From positions 496,001-560,000 of the forward strand of contig NZ_VCIG01000005.1 in the NCBI RefSeq assembly GCF_006345815.1: 64,000 nt of DNA, read 5' to 3'. This document shows positions 1-9,057 of the stretch, piece after piece (positions within the stretch are counted from its first letter, which is position 1; every line of letters begins with the position of its first letter). This DNA comes from Ochrobactrum sp. CGA5 (GTDB taxonomy: Bacteria > Pseudomonadota > Alphaproteobacteria > Rhizobiales > Rhizobiaceae). The notes beneath the pieces are model-generated. The model saw nothing but the letters and a program-made list of their open reading frames with translations. It did not search any database and was not told the origin of the DNA. The position numbers and the translations under genes were made by a program.

Positions 1-71
1 GTTACATTTCGTTACAGTTTCACGAAGCTTCGAACCGGGTGGGGGGCCGCTCCGGTTCAAGGAGGTAGGAA

Positions 72-173
72 ATGAATGATATTACAAGAACCGCCATCAT
101 CTACGGGATGATGATCATTTCACTCAACACTGCGCTGGCAGTCGGCCTTCTGGGGCTTGATTTCCTGCGTTAA
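72..173 (+). CDS. Small single-span membrane protein (33 aa)
   Basis: A 33-codon frame starts with ATG eight bases after a strong Shine-Dalgarno (AAGGAGGTAGG) and ends with TAA. The product has a short polar N-terminus (MNDITRTA) followed by a hydrophobic stretch from about residue 8 to 29 (IIYGMMIISLN, then ALAVGLLGL), so it is most likely a one-span inner-membrane peptide. No family is recognised. It stands alone: the next gene lies on the other strand, separated by a bidirectional hairpin. The ribosome binding site and the clean hydrophobicity are the main support; function is unknown. Confidence 0.6.
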   Translation: MNDITRTAIIYGMMIISLNTALAVGLLGLDFLR

Positions 174-216
174 AGTGCGCCCTAGATAGACTTTTTGCCC
201 TCCAGGCAGATATGAG

Positions 217-252
217 AAAGAGCGCTTCCAATAATAATTGGAAGCGCTCTTT
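217..252. terminator. Bidirectional rho-independent terminator
   Basis: A perfect 14-bp stem (AAAGAGCGCTTCCA at 217-230 pairing with 239-252) with an 8-base AT loop has T-rich flanks on both sides. It sits between the tiny membrane protein on the plus strand and the stop of the ABC ATPase on the minus strand, and would end both transcripts. Confidence 0.85.
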
Positions 253-273
253 TCGTTTCAGGCGGCCATGCGA

Positions 274-1389
274 TCAGAGGATCCTTCCCTCGCTGCTGGG
301 ATCAAAGAAAACCGATTTATCGAGGTTGAATGCAAGCCGGGCTGGCTGTCCTGCGGTGATGCGAGCATCTGCACGCAGGCGCGCCACGACATGCTTGCCG
401 CTCAGACGTGTGACGGCAAATGTGTCCGACCCCGCTGGCTCGACAACATCAATCATACAATCGCCTTCCACGATCGCATTGGCATTACGATCGGCCCCGT
501 CCAAATCGGTGAGTGCTTCCGGGCGAATACCGAAGACAATATCCTTGCCTTCATACGCACCTAACCCTTCAGGCGCCACCTTCAATGCTAGTTTCAGCGG
601 CTCAGCTTCGACGCGCTCAAGTTGAATTGCATAGCCCGCTCCGTTCTTTTCGACCCGGGCAGTCAGCAGATTCATTGCCGGTGATCCCATGAAGTCAGCG
701 ACAAACATGTTGGCCGGATTGTTGTAAATTTCGGCTGGCGTTCCGAATTGTTGCAAAACTCCGTCTTTCAAAACGGCGATCTTGGTTGCCAGCGTCATCG
801 CCTCGATCTGGTCATGCGTTACATAAACGATAGTGGTTTTCATTCGGCTGTGTAGCCGTTTAATCTCGGTGCGCATGTCGACACGCAGCTTGGCATCAAG
901 ATTGGAGAGCGGTTCGTCAAACAGAAAGACCTGAGGATTCCGCACCAGCGCGCGCCCCATCGCCACTCGTTGGCGCTGACCACCGGAAAGCTGGCTTGGC
1001 TTACGGTCCAGTAAGTGGCCAATCTGCAGAATATCGGCTACTTCCTGAATAGCCTTGTCGCGTTCCGCCTTCGGGACCTTACGAATTTCCATTCCGAAAG
1101 CGATATTCCCGGCAACCGTCATGTTCGGATAGAGCGCATAGGACTGGAAGACCATTGCGATATCTCGCTGAGACGGATGAAGGCCGGAAACCGACTTGCC
1201 GTTGATGGCAATGTCGCCAGAGGTGATCGGCTCAAGCCCGGCGATAGTGTTCAACAACGTCGATTTACCACAACCCGACGGGCCAACCAGAACGAGAAAG
1301 CCCCCCTCGTCGATTTCGATATTGATATCCTTCAAAACCGAAACATTGCCGTAGGACTTGTAGAGATCAGCTATTTTTAGAAAAGACAT
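274..1389 (-). CDS. Carbohydrate ABC importer ATPase (UgpC/MalK family)
   Basis: Nucleotide-binding subunit that would power a sugar or polyol importer at the inner membrane. Seen: Walker A GPSGCGKST near residue 40, the Q-loop, signature LSGGQRQR, Walker B FLFDEP, and a C-terminal TOBE-like extension ending near residue 371, the usual size for the UgpC/MsmK/MalK group. An upstream in-frame start exists, but the ATG at 1389 is preceded by AAGGGA and clears the upstream permease gene, so it is preferred. It is the last gene of a minus-strand operon (binding protein, two permeases, ATPase). Substrate cannot be read from sequence; glycerol-3-phosphate, maltose-like sugars and polyols are all possible. 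Confidence 0.9.
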   Translation of the reverse strand: MSFLKIADLYKSYGNVSVLKDINIEIDEGGFLVLVGPSGCGKSTLLNTIAGLEPITSGDIAINGKSVSGLHPSQRDIAMVFQSYALYPNMTVAGNIAFGMEIRKVPKAERDKAIQEVADILQIGHLLDRKPSQLSGGQRQRVAMGRALVRNPQVFLFDEPLSNLDAKLRVDMRTEIKRLHSRMKTTIVYVTHDQIEAMTLATKIAVLKDGVLQQFGTPAEIYNNPANMFVADFMGSPAMNLLTARVEKNGAGYAIQLERVEAEPLKLALKVAPEGLGAYEGKDIVFGIRPEALTDLDGADRNANAIVEGDCMIDVVEPAGSDTFAVTRLSGKHVVARLRADARITAGQPARLAFNLDKSVFFDPSSEGRIL

Positions 1390-1396
1390 GTGCAAC

Positions 1397-2278
1397 TTAT
1401 CCCTTAACGGCACCTGACATCAGACCACGCACGAAATAGCGACCGGACACGATGTAAACGATTAGCGTCGGCAGAGCTGCCAGAATGGCTGCTGCGAAGT
1501 GGACATTGTACTCTTTGACGCCTGTGGAAGAAGAAACCAGATTGTTGAGCGCCACCGTCATCGGTGTTGAATTCGCGCCCGAGAAGGAAGCGCCGAACAG
1601 AAAGTCGTTCCAGATATTGGTGAACTGCCAGATCACGGACACAACTATGATCGGCCCTGACGATGGCAGCAAAATACGCCAGAATATTTGGAAGAAGCTT
1701 GCTCCGTCGATCTGTGCAGCCCGAACCAGTTCCGTCGGGAAGGCTTCATAATAATTGCGGAAATAGAGTGTCGTGAATCCTATGCCGTAAACCACGTGCA
1801 CGAGGATCAGCCCCCAGATCGTGCCGGCAATCCCCAGAAAACCAAGAACGCGCGCCATTGGAATGAGTACGATCTGGAACGGAATAAAGCACGACAGAAG
1901 CAACAGACCGAAAAAGATGTTTGACCCACGGAAACGCCATTTGGTCAGCACATACCCATTCAGCGCGCCGACAATGGTCGAGATTACAACAGCCGGAACG
2001 ACCATCAGGATCGAGTTGATGAAGAACGGCTTCAATCCAGTAGGCTGCACCCCGATTTGTGCTGTCGACCAAGCAGACAGCCATGGTTCGATGGTCCATT
2101 GCTGCGGCAAGTTCACCATGCCGCCCTGACGGATTTCTTCAAGCGGCTTGAAGGAGTTGACCAGCATCACGTAGAGCGGCAGCAGATAATAGAATGCGAA
2201 GAGTAGCAGCGCAGTGTAGATCAGCGCGCGCGTCAGCTTTCCACTGTTGATGGCATTGTCTTGCGACTGGGCGCTCAT
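1397..2278 (-). CDS. Carbohydrate ABC permease, MalG/UgpE type
   Basis: Inner-membrane permease of the binding-protein-dependent transport family, 293 residues with about six hydrophobic segments beginning near residue 15 (ALIYTALLLFAFYYLLPLY). The EAA loop that docks on the ATPase is visible as ELVRAAQIDGASFFQIF about two thirds along. Its start overlaps the stop of the preceding permease by four bases (ATGA), indicating translational coupling, and it ends just before the ATPase start. Shorter cytoplasmic N-terminus and gene order mark it as the MalG/UgpE-like partner. Confidence 0.9.
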   Translation of the reverse strand: MSAQSQDNAINSGKLTRALIYTALLLFAFYYLLPLYVMLVNSFKPLEEIRQGGMVNLPQQWTIEPWLSAWSTAQIGVQPTGLKPFFINSILMVVPAVVISTIVGALNGYVLTKWRFRGSNIFFGLLLLSCFIPFQIVLIPMARVLGFLGIAGTIWGLILVHVVYGIGFTTLYFRNYYEAFPTELVRAAQIDGASFFQIFWRILLPSSGPIIVVSVIWQFTNIWNDFLFGASFSGANSTPMTVALNNLVSSSTGVKEYNVHFAAAILAALPTLIVYIVSGRYFVRGLMSGAVKG

Positions 2279-3156
2279 GATCGCGACCCTCCGCGAATTT
2301 CAGAGTAAAGATAAGGGATAATGATCGAGAAGATCATTGCCAGCATGATGATTGCAGATGATGCGCCGATGCCCATCTGGTTGCGTGTAAACGTGTAGGA
2401 ATACATGAACGTCGCAGGCAATTCCGTAGCCTGACCCGGCCCACCGCCAGTCAGCGCAATAACCAGATCATATGCTTTGATCGCCAGATGAGCCAGAACC
2501 ACGAAAGCGGACAGGAACACCGGACGCATCAACGGAATAATGATGCGGCGATAGATGGTCCCCGTGGATGCTCCATCAATCTGGGCAGCCTTGATGATTT
2601 CATTATCCACGCCGCGCAATCCTGCGAGGAACATGGCCATCACAAAACCGGAAGATTGCCATACGGCAGCAATCACCAGACAGTAAATTGCCATCGTATT
2701 GCTCTTGATCCAGTTGAAGGAGAAACTCTCCCAACCCCATAAATGCATTGTGTTTTCGAGACCAATGCCTGGATCGAGAAACCACTTCCACGCCGTTCCG
2801 GTAACAATGAAAGACAGCGCCATCGGATAGAGATAGATCGGGCGCAGAATGCCTTCACCACGGATCTTCTGGTCAAGGAGGATTGCGAGAAATAGTCCGA
2901 TAACCGAACAGATTATAATGTAGAGCGACGCAAAAATTGCCAGATTGGTGATCGCGCGCCACCAGTGCGGCAGAGCCCAAAGTTTGGTGTAGTTCGTGAG
3001 ACCGACGAAACCATAAGATGGTAACATTCGACTATTCGTTAGCGATAAAACACCCGTATAGACGATGAACCCGTAGACGAACACGAGAACTATCAGAAAG
3101 CTCGGTCCCAGAACCAACTTTGGCACCAGTTCCTGTAGTCGGCTGTTACGCTGCAT
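2275..3156 (-). CDS. Carbohydrate ABC permease, MalF/UgpA type
   Basis: Second inner-membrane permease of the importer, 293 residues. Hydrophobic segments start near residue 15 (LVLGPSFLIVLVFVYGFIVY) and the EAA-type loop EIIKAAQIDGASTGTIY is present. It pairs with the 1397-2278 permease to form the channel. The ATG at 3156 has an upstream AGGGTG. A hairpin lies between this gene and the binding-protein gene upstream, as is common where binding protein must be made in excess of the membrane parts. Confidence 0.9.
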   Translation of the reverse strand: MQRNSRLQELVPKLVLGPSFLIVLVFVYGFIVYTGVLSLTNSRMLPSYGFVGLTNYTKLWALPHWWRAITNLAIFASLYIIICSVIGLFLAILLDQKIRGEGILRPIYLYPMALSFIVTGTAWKWFLDPGIGLENTMHLWGWESFSFNWIKSNTMAIYCLVIAAVWQSSGFVMAMFLAGLRGVDNEIIKAAQIDGASTGTIYRRIIIPLMRPVFLSAFVVLAHLAIKAYDLVIALTGGGPGQATELPATFMYSYTFTRNQMGIGASSAIIMLAMIFSIIIPYLYSEIRGGSRS

Positions 3157-3404
3157 ATTTGCATCACCCTGTTCACGCCGCCGGTTGCTACGCCAATTAT
3201 CAGGCGAAGGGGCCGGACATCAGTTTGATTGGCAATCCGGTGCTACTGTACTACGACGAGCCGGATGCACTTAATACCTTCAGCCTGCTGCAATTTCCGA
3301 TGGAAACATGCAGACCGAAATCATGCAATTGATGTTTTGATTCTGGCCGTTGCCGCCAGCACTTTCAAATCCGCGTTCCATATCCAGAACGCCCGGAGTA
3401 AAAA

Positions 3405-3428
3405 GCGTCCGGGAAAAATCCCGGACGC
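3405..3428 (-). terminator. Hairpin/attenuator between binding protein and permease genes
   Basis: A perfect 10-bp stem (GCGTCCGGGA / TCCCGGACGC) with an AAAA loop. Read on the minus strand it lies 10 bases past the binding-protein stop and is followed by TTTTTACT, so it is a rho-independent terminator or attenuator that would lower expression of the downstream permeases and ATPase. The remaining bases of the 3157-3437 gap show no convincing gene. Confidence 0.75.
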
Positions 3429-3437
3429 CTCGTGCTA

Positions 3438-4703
3438 TTACTTGGCAGCTTCGACAGCCGACACGAGTTCCTTCACAGCGTCCTCCGAAGAAAGCTGGCC
3501 ATTGAACTGACGTGTTACGACGTCGTAAATTGCATTTTTGACTGAAGCCGGGTTGGCATAGCCATGGGCCATGGAGCCCAGCATCGTGCCCTTCTCGCTC
3601 GCTTCCTTTTCATCGGCGATGGCCTTCTTGCCGCAAGCATCAAAGTTAGTGTCTGGAACGTCAGTCCGAGCCGGAGCGGAGCCCTTCACCACATTGAACG
3701 CCGACTGGAATGTCGGGCTTTCAATCGCCGATGCCATTTCAAGCTGTGCGGGAACCTTGTCTTCCGAGACCTTGAACATAGCAAACATATCGGAATTGAA
3801 GGTGATAGCGCCCTGTGTACCCGGATAGCGCATGCAGACAAAATCTTCACCTGGCTTCTTTCCGGCCTTGATGAATTCGCCCTTCGCCCAATCGCCCATG
3901 AACTGAATGCCAGCTTTGCCTTCAATGACCATTGCGGAAGCGAGATTCCAGTCGCGACCAGAGAAATTGTCATCAACGTAGGATCGCAGTTTCGTCATAC
4001 GGTCGAAAGCTTGCTTCATCGTATCGCTGCCGAGCGTTTCAGGGTCGAGATCGATAAAAGCTTTCTTGTAAAAGTCAGCGCCAAAAGACAGGACGACCGC
4101 ATCAAAAATTGTCGCGTCCTGCCAAGGCTGGCCGCCATGAGCGATCGGGGTGATGCCCTGTTCCTTGAACTTATCGAGCAAAGCGATCAATTCATCCCAA
4201 TTGGTAGGCTCCTTGCCGCCAGCCTTGTCGAGTGCTGCCTTGTTGATCCACATCCAGTTGGTGGAGTGAACATTGACTGGAGCAGCAATCCAGTGGCCGT
4301 CATACTTGGCAAACTCCTGCAAGGGAGCCGGAATAACCTTTTCCCAACCTTCCATGTTAGCGACTTCATCCAGGTTGCCAAGGGCACCTTGTTCCGCCCA
4401 GTCGCGAATGTCGAAGCCAAGCATTTGCACTGCTGTCGGCGCATTGCCCGCCGTAACGCGCGCGCGCAAAACCGTCATAGCTTCTGTACCGCCGCCACCA
4501 GCGACCGGCATATCGGTCCAGCTAATACCCTTCTTTTCAAGGTCCTTCTTGAGAACATCAAGCGCGGCAGCTTCACCGCCTGCGGTCCACCAGTGCAGCA
4601 CTTCAACATTCTGCTTGTCCTGTGCATTGGCAACCGGTGCCATTCCAGCAAGCAGAGCACAAGCGGTCGCCCCCATCGCTGCGAGATTTAAAAATTTTTG
4701 CAT
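3438..4703 (-). CDS. Periplasmic carbohydrate-binding protein of ABC importer
   Basis: Extracellular solute-binding protein family 1 (MalE/UgpB-like), about 421 residues. The N-terminus is a Sec signal peptide ([20 protein letters not shown], cleavage after AQA/ANAQ near residue 28). The mature part opens with [16 protein letters not shown], typical of this family. The ATG at 4703 is preceded by GGGAGGTAGAC, which is a better site than the in-frame start seven codons earlier. First gene of the importer operon; it would capture the sugar in the periplasm and deliver it to the permeases. The upstream region carries a LacI-type palindrome. Substrate unknown. Confidence 0.9.
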   Translation of the reverse strand: MQKFLNLAAMGATACALLAGMAPVANAQDKQNVEVLHWWTAGGEAAALDVLKKDLEKKGISWTDMPVAGGGGTEAMTVLRARVTAGNAPTAVQMLGFDIRDWAEQGALGNLDEVANMEGWEKVIPAPLQEFAKYDGHWIAAPVNVHSTNWMWINKAALDKAGGKEPTNWDELIALLDKFKEQGITPIAHGGQPWQDATIFDAVVLSFGADFYKKAFIDLDPETLGSDTMKQAFDRMTKLRSYVDDNFSGRDWNLASAMVIEGKAGIQFMGDWAKGEFIKAGKKPGEDFVCMRYPGTQGAITFNSDMFAMFKVSEDKVPAQLEMASAIESPTFQSAFNVVKGSAPARTDVPDTNFDACGKKAIADEKEASEKGTMLGSMAHGYANPASVKNAIYDVVTRQFNGQLSSEDAVKELVSAVEAAK

Positions 4704-4960
4704 GTCTACCTCCCGTAGAAACAAACGAAACTAGAACCGTCGGATATCCGGACAAGATATTACTCCCGCACGGCGATCCGTCCCTTCATTCCCATCTGCA
4801 CATTCTCAGCACAGACCCGGAACCGGCTGCTCCACACAGCCGCCCCTCCTATTCACTGCCGCAATACGATGCGAAAGCTCCCGCTTTCACCTGTGTTCGG
4901 CCAATCGTCACGGCGTTTCCTGAAAGTTGCATTCCACTCTTACGCCGCTTCATCTCAATT

Positions 4961-4972
4961 GACAACGTTGTC
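4961..4972. promoter_or_regulatory. Palindromic operator candidate upstream of sugar importer
   Basis: GACAACGTTGTC is a perfect 12-bp palindrome with a central CG, the format bound by LacI-family repressors. It lies about 260 bases upstream of the binding-protein start in the 4704-5237 non-coding stretch, where nothing else gene-like is seen. No LacI gene is in the window, so the regulator would be encoded elsewhere. Confidence 0.45.
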
Positions 4973-5237
4973 TTTTATGGACCTACACTATCCGTATGAC
5001 AAGATGTGGCCTTAGCATAGGCTCAAACCCTGCCTGGGTGTCAATATCCTAAGATAGATAAAACCTGTGAATTTAATCGATTTAGATCGACTATCGCATC
5101 TCTGTCGAGATAAGCAACTATAAATCAAATACTTATCACATCCGACGCGATACGTTCTGCATCTTAATTCCTATTGGACTACGCCCTGAATGTTCAAAAT
5201 AGTTTTAGAATCTACCTACAAGACCAAGCCTAATATT

Positions 5238-5486
5238 CTACGTAAATTCAGAAACCACTTGGGCTTCGGAGGAAACCGCGTCGGTAGGAAGGCAGCGTTC
5301 TATGCCGGGCATTTTCGATGAGGTCACACCCGCATCGCAGTTGGCTGTCAGGAGCTCAACAGTGACGGGGAGACCGAGAAATCGGAAGCCCCAGTCACCG
5401 TTTGCCATCAGCATTAAATAGACCAGCTTAAACGTTATGAAAAATAGCAGAGCAAGAAATAACCAGCACTGCGATATTCGCTCAAT
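5238..5486 (-). CDS. Possible small membrane protein or remnant
   Basis: Open frame downstream of serA with one strongly hydrophobic stretch (CWLFLALLFFITFKLVYLML) followed by about 55 polar residues. No ATG precedes the hydrophobic part except inside serA, and no ribosome binding site is clear, so the start is uncertain. It could be a small membrane protein with a non-standard start, or chance. Low confidence. Confidence 0.25.
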   Translation of the reverse strand: MERISQCWLFLALLFFITFKLVYLMLMANGDWGFRFLGLPVTVELLTANCDAGVTSSKMPGIERCLPTDAVSSEAQVVSEFT

Positions 5487-6720
5487 AGAGTAAACGGGCG
5501 CGGATAGTTCCGGGAATTTCCCGAATGGCCTGCAACACTGTTTCGCTGGCCTCACCAACGCCATCTGCTTCCATCACAAGATAACCTACTTCGCCGTCGG
5601 TTTGCAGAAACTGACTGGCGATGTTGATGTCATGCGTGGAAAAAACATTAACGAGGCTGTTGAGGATTCCCGGACGGTTTTCATGCACGTGCATGAAGCG
5701 TGTGCCCGTGGGGCGCGGCGGCAGTTGGACTTGTGGGAAATTGACAGCGCCAAGCGTGGAACCGACATCTGAATATTCGACCAGCTTTCTGGTGACTTCC
5801 AAACCGATCCGTTCCTGCGCTTCTTCTGTCGATCCACCGATATGCGGCGTTAAAATGACATTTTCTAGGCCCTGAATCGGGGAAACGAACCTGTCGTTAT
5901 TGGAAGCCGGCTCAACTGGGAAGACGTCGATAGCAGCACCTGCAAGATGACCTTCCTGTAGAACCCTCGCCAAGGCCTCCAGATCGACAACCGTACCGCG
6001 TGCATTATTGATAAGGAAGGCTCCCTTCTTCATCTTGCGCAGTTTCGCTTCAGTAATCAGCTTAGAAGTCGATTTGTTGGATGGCACGTGCAGGCTCACG
6101 ACATCCGAAATCCTCAGCAACTCGTCGAGATTCGCGGTCGGTTTGACATTGCCGTATTGCAGCTTGTCGGACGTATCGAAATAGCGCACGGTCATGCCGA
6201 GGCTTTCGGCCAGATTGCCGACCTGGGACCCGATATTGCCATAACCGATGATGCCCAGCGTCTTACCGCGCACTTCGCGGCTACCGGTCGCCGTCTTGTC
6301 CCAACCGCCGGCATGAGCGGATACGGAGCGTGGGAAAATCCGGCGCATCAGCATAATGATCTCGCCGATAACCAGTTCTGCGACTGAACGGGTATTTGAA
6401 AATGGCGCATTGAAGACCGGAATGCCGCGCTTGCGTGCAGCTTTCAGCTCAACTTGATTGGTCCCAACCGAAAAACACCCGACAGCAATCAGACGGTTAG
6501 CCGTGGCAAAAATCTCCTCAGTCAACTGTGTCCGCGAACGAATGCCGACGATATGCGCCGACGAAATCGCTTCCATCAAATCGACTTTGTCTAACGCCTT
6601 CGGCAGATGCGTGACATTGGTGTAACCGGAAGCTTTGAAGTAGTCGACGGCTGTTTGGTTGATGCCTTCCAGTAGAAGAACATTGATGCGGTCGCGTGCG
6701 AGAGAGAGACGTTCAGTCAT
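5482..6720 (-). CDS. serA: D-3-phosphoglycerate dehydrogenase
   Basis: Catalyses NAD-dependent oxidation of 3-phosphoglycerate to 3-phosphohydroxypyruvate, the first step of L-serine synthesis, in the cytosol. The protein has 412 residues, close to the 410 of E. coli SerA. Visible are the Rossmann motif GYGNIGSQ, the substrate/catalytic region NNARGTVVDLEAL (Arg), VFPVEP (Glu) and LTPHIGGSTEEAQ (His), and a C-terminal ACT domain from about residue 340 (FMHVHENRPGILNSLVNVF), which normally binds serine for feedback inhibition. This is the short E. coli-type enzyme without the intervening domain of long SerA proteins. It is monocistronic. Confidence 0.93.
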   Translation of the reverse strand: MTERLSLARDRINVLLLEGINQTAVDYFKASGYTNVTHLPKALDKVDLMEAISSAHIVGIRSRTQLTEEIFATANRLIAVGCFSVGTNQVELKAARKRGIPVFNAPFSNTRSVAELVIGEIIMLMRRIFPRSVSAHAGGWDKTATGSREVRGKTLGIIGYGNIGSQVGNLAESLGMTVRYFDTSDKLQYGNVKPTANLDELLRISDVVSLHVPSNKSTSKLITEAKLRKMKKGAFLINNARGTVVDLEALARVLQEGHLAGAAIDVFPVEPASNNDRFVSPIQGLENVILTPHIGGSTEEAQERIGLEVTRKLVEYSDVGSTLGAVNFPQVQLPPRPTGTRFMHVHENRPGILNSLVNVFSTHDINIASQFLQTDGEVGYLVMEADGVGEASETVLQAIREIPGTIRARLLY

Positions 6721-6960
6721 TTTGGGGATTTCCAGGCTGTGACAGCAGATAGTCGGTTTACGACATGAATGAACGCAAAGCCGTCGTCAACAGGATAGGC
6801 TGAAAGATTTTACCCCAATTGCGGATTCTCTAAGAAAGTTAACCCAGCAGCATCTTTTCAGAAGCTCTAACGGGCCTATCTGAGTACTATAGCAAATAGC
6901 CGATACTGGCCATTCGAAACAAAGATGCGCTGAATCATAGAAACCGGAGGAATCTTCTCG

Positions 6961-7257
6961 ATGAGTGAAACTCTTACCCTTGATACGCATGAAGCCATTC
7001 GGGACTGGGTGGCCGCTCGCAATGGAAATCCGGTATTTGTCAGCACGTCAGCGGATCCTGATGCAGCGCCGGTCCTGCGAATTGTATTCGAGCCGGAATT
7101 CGTTGCTGATGTCGAACGGCCATTGGATGCTGGCGGTCTGGAAGTCGTGGAATGGGAAGACTGGTTCCGAGTATTCGACCAGAAAAAACTGGTGATGATT
7201 GTAGCTCAATCGAAACCAGGGAAACTCGACAACTTCTACCAAATCCTCTCGGCCTGA
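6961..7257 (+). CDS. Conserved-type hypothetical protein (98 aa)
   Basis: A 98-residue soluble acidic protein with a good ribosome binding site (CCGGAGGAAT) nine bases before ATG. It starts MSETLTLDTHEAIRDW and has a Trp/Asp-rich centre (EVVEWEDWFRVFD). No signal peptide or membrane segment and no recognised family. It converges with the dihydroxyacetone-kinase-like gene, the two separated by a hairpin. The clean start signal supports it as a real gene. Confidence 0.7.
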   Translation: MSETLTLDTHEAIRDWVAARNGNPVFVSTSADPDAAPVLRIVFEPEFVADVERPLDAGGLEVVEWEDWFRVFDQKKLVMIVAQSKPGKLDNFYQILSA

Positions 7258-7289
7258 TTGCCAATCAAACAATTGCTTGATGCCTGTCA

Positions 7290-7314
7290 GGAGACTGACA
7301 TCAAGTCAGTCTCC
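7290..7314. terminator. Terminator hairpin between convergent genes
   Basis: A perfect 10-bp stem GGAGACTGAC / GTCAGTCTCC with a 5-base loop lies between the stops of the convergent genes at 7257 and 7327. It lacks a long T-run, so it may act by pausing or as an mRNA end stabiliser. Confidence 0.6.
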
Positions 7315-7326
7315 GAAATATACCAT

Positions 7327-9033
7327 TCAGTTCTTCAACTTATTGCCGATGGTTTCAGCAACCAGAGCAAGCGAAATGGCTCCCGCGTCGGGATGACCGA
7401 TACTCTTTTCCGCCAGAGGTCTAGCCCGACCGAGTTTCGGAGCGAGTGGCGCTGTCGCTTCGGCCGCGGCCTTTGCTGCCTCAGCCGCTATATTCCAAGA
7501 ATCGACCAGCGACTTACCAGATAGAAACGCGCTTTCGAGCGTTTCTATAAACGGAACAAACGCATCCACCAATGTCTTGTCGCCGGGTTTCGCGCGGCCA
7601 AGAGTTGTGACGGCATCGAGCGCGCGCCTGCCGCCGCGAACAACTGCACCATCATTAATGTTGCCATTATCGCCCAACTCTACGCTCCATGAACGCAATA
7701 GAAGCCCCCACAGAGCTCCAGATGTTCCTCCGGCCCGATCTGCCCAGGCATCGCCGGCAACAGCTAGTACGCTTGCGGTCCCTGCCCCAGCCTTGACGGC
7801 CAGATCAGCCGCATCCTTTGCAGCTGTCGAGCCTCGTCGCATGCCCTGCCCGTGATCGCCGTCGCCGGCGAAGGCATCAATGCGCCCCAGTTCTTCTTCA
7901 GCCTCGGCCAATACATCGGCAACGGCGTGCAATATACCCTGAATGCAAACGCCGCCAGCGCGCCCGGCTTCATCCGCTTGAGCATAATCGTGGACCGCAT
8001 CCTCATCGGCAGTGATATCGTCTGCAGGCACAACTGCAATCGCTTCGCCCCGACGCAGAACCGGAGTATCGCAAGCTGCCGTCCAGTAGCGCTCGAGTTC
8101 ATCATCGAGCCAGAGGAGTGTCAGCGAACAACCTTGCATGTCGAGGCTAGTGACAAACTCGCCCGCTTCCGGTGCGATGACATTGAGGCCGGCTTTTTCC
8201 AGCAGCGCCGCAATCGCCGTCCACAGGACAAACAGTTCTTCATATTTTGTCGCGCCAAGGCCATTTAGGATAACGCCAACTTTCCGTATGCCTTCAGGGC
8301 GTTCTGCCAGAAGTTGCTTCACCAGCAGACTTGCCAGATCGGAGGCGGGCAAAATCGACTCTTCCTTGATCCCCGGTTCGCCGTGGATACCGAGACCAAG
8401 CGCCATTTGACCTTCCGGTACGGTAAAGAGCGGTCGCGGAGCACCTGGCAAGGTGCAGCCTTTGAAGGCAACACCGAAGGAAACGGTGTTAGCGTTGGCA
8501 TAACGAGCAAGGCGTTCGACTTCATCCAGTGACAAGCCGGCTTCAGCAGCCGCACCGGCAATCTTGAATACGACCAGATCACCGGCAATTCCGCGCCGCT
8601 TCTCATGCATATCTGCGGGAGCGCTGGCCACATCGTCGGTAACGGGCACGATGCGAACATCGATACCTTCAGCACGCAGACGTTCCGCGGCAACGCCGAA
8701 ATTAAGAACATCCCCGGCGTAATTACCGAAGCCTAACAGAATGCCGCCGCCTTTATGCGCCTGCCGACAGACACGTGCCACCGCCGCCGTTGAAGGAGAA
8801 GCAAATACGTCACCAGCAACCGCCGCATCTGCAAGGCCTGGTCCAACATATCCGGCAAATGCAGGGTAGTGGCCTGAGCCGCCCCCAACCACCACTGCGA
8901 CCTTACCTTCAGGCACCTTTGTGGAACGAACCACGCCGCCCTGCACGTGGCGAACATAGCGTTTATAGATACTGGCAAACCCCGCAAGAGCGGTTGGGGC
9001 AAATTCCTCCGGTGCGTCGAAAATCGTCGTCAT
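7327..9033 (-). CDS. Fused DhaK-DhaL family kinase (dihydroxyacetone/erythrulose-type)
   Basis: ATP-dependent kinase of the single-chain DAK family, 568 residues. The N-terminal DhaK domain (about 1-330) shows VVGGGSGHYPAFAGYV and GLGIHGEPGI, whose His forms the covalent hemiaminal with the keto-substrate. The C-terminal DhaL domain (about 350-568) has FAGDGDHGQGMRRG, the Asp-rich ATP/Mg site. Such enzymes phosphorylate dihydroxyacetone, glyceraldehyde or C4 ketoses such as erythrulose; which one cannot be told here. It is the last gene of an operon with PdxA2, TctCBA and an isomerase-like protein, so its substrate is probably a C4 compound or a triose made from it. ATG at 9033 has AAGGA upstream. 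Confidence 0.88.
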   Translation of the reverse strand: MTTIFDAPEEFAPTALAGFASIYKRYVRHVQGGVVRSTKVPEGKVAVVVGGGSGHYPAFAGYVGPGLADAAVAGDVFASPSTAAVARVCRQAHKGGGILLGFGNYAGDVLNFGVAAERLRAEGIDVRIVPVTDDVASAPADMHEKRRGIAGDLVVFKIAGAAAEAGLSLDEVERLARYANANTVSFGVAFKGCTLPGAPRPLFTVPEGQMALGLGIHGEPGIKEESILPASDLASLLVKQLLAERPEGIRKVGVILNGLGATKYEELFVLWTAIAALLEKAGLNVIAPEAGEFVTSLDMQGCSLTLLWLDDELERYWTAACDTPVLRRGEAIAVVPADDITADEDAVHDYAQADEAGRAGGVCIQGILHAVADVLAEAEEELGRIDAFAGDGDHGQGMRRGSTAAKDAADLAVKAGAGTASVLAVAGDAWADRAGGTSGALWGLLLRSWSVELGDNGNINDGAVVRGGRRALDAVTTLGRAKPGDKTLVDAFVPFIETLESAFLSGKSLVDSWNIAAEAAKAAAEATAPLAPKLGRARPLAEKSIGHPDAGAISLALVAETIGNKLKN

Positions 9034-9057
9034 TGAAACCGTCCTTGATCTGGTTCA

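Noticed and set aside
3157-3400. Gap between permease and binding-protein genes as a possible gene remnant
   Set aside because: Neither strand gives a peptide I can match to a family; kept as non-coding.
3564-4691. 375-residue open frame on the plus strand
   Set aside because: It lies fully antisense to the binding-protein gene, which has a signal peptide and family motifs; its product has no recognisable feature.
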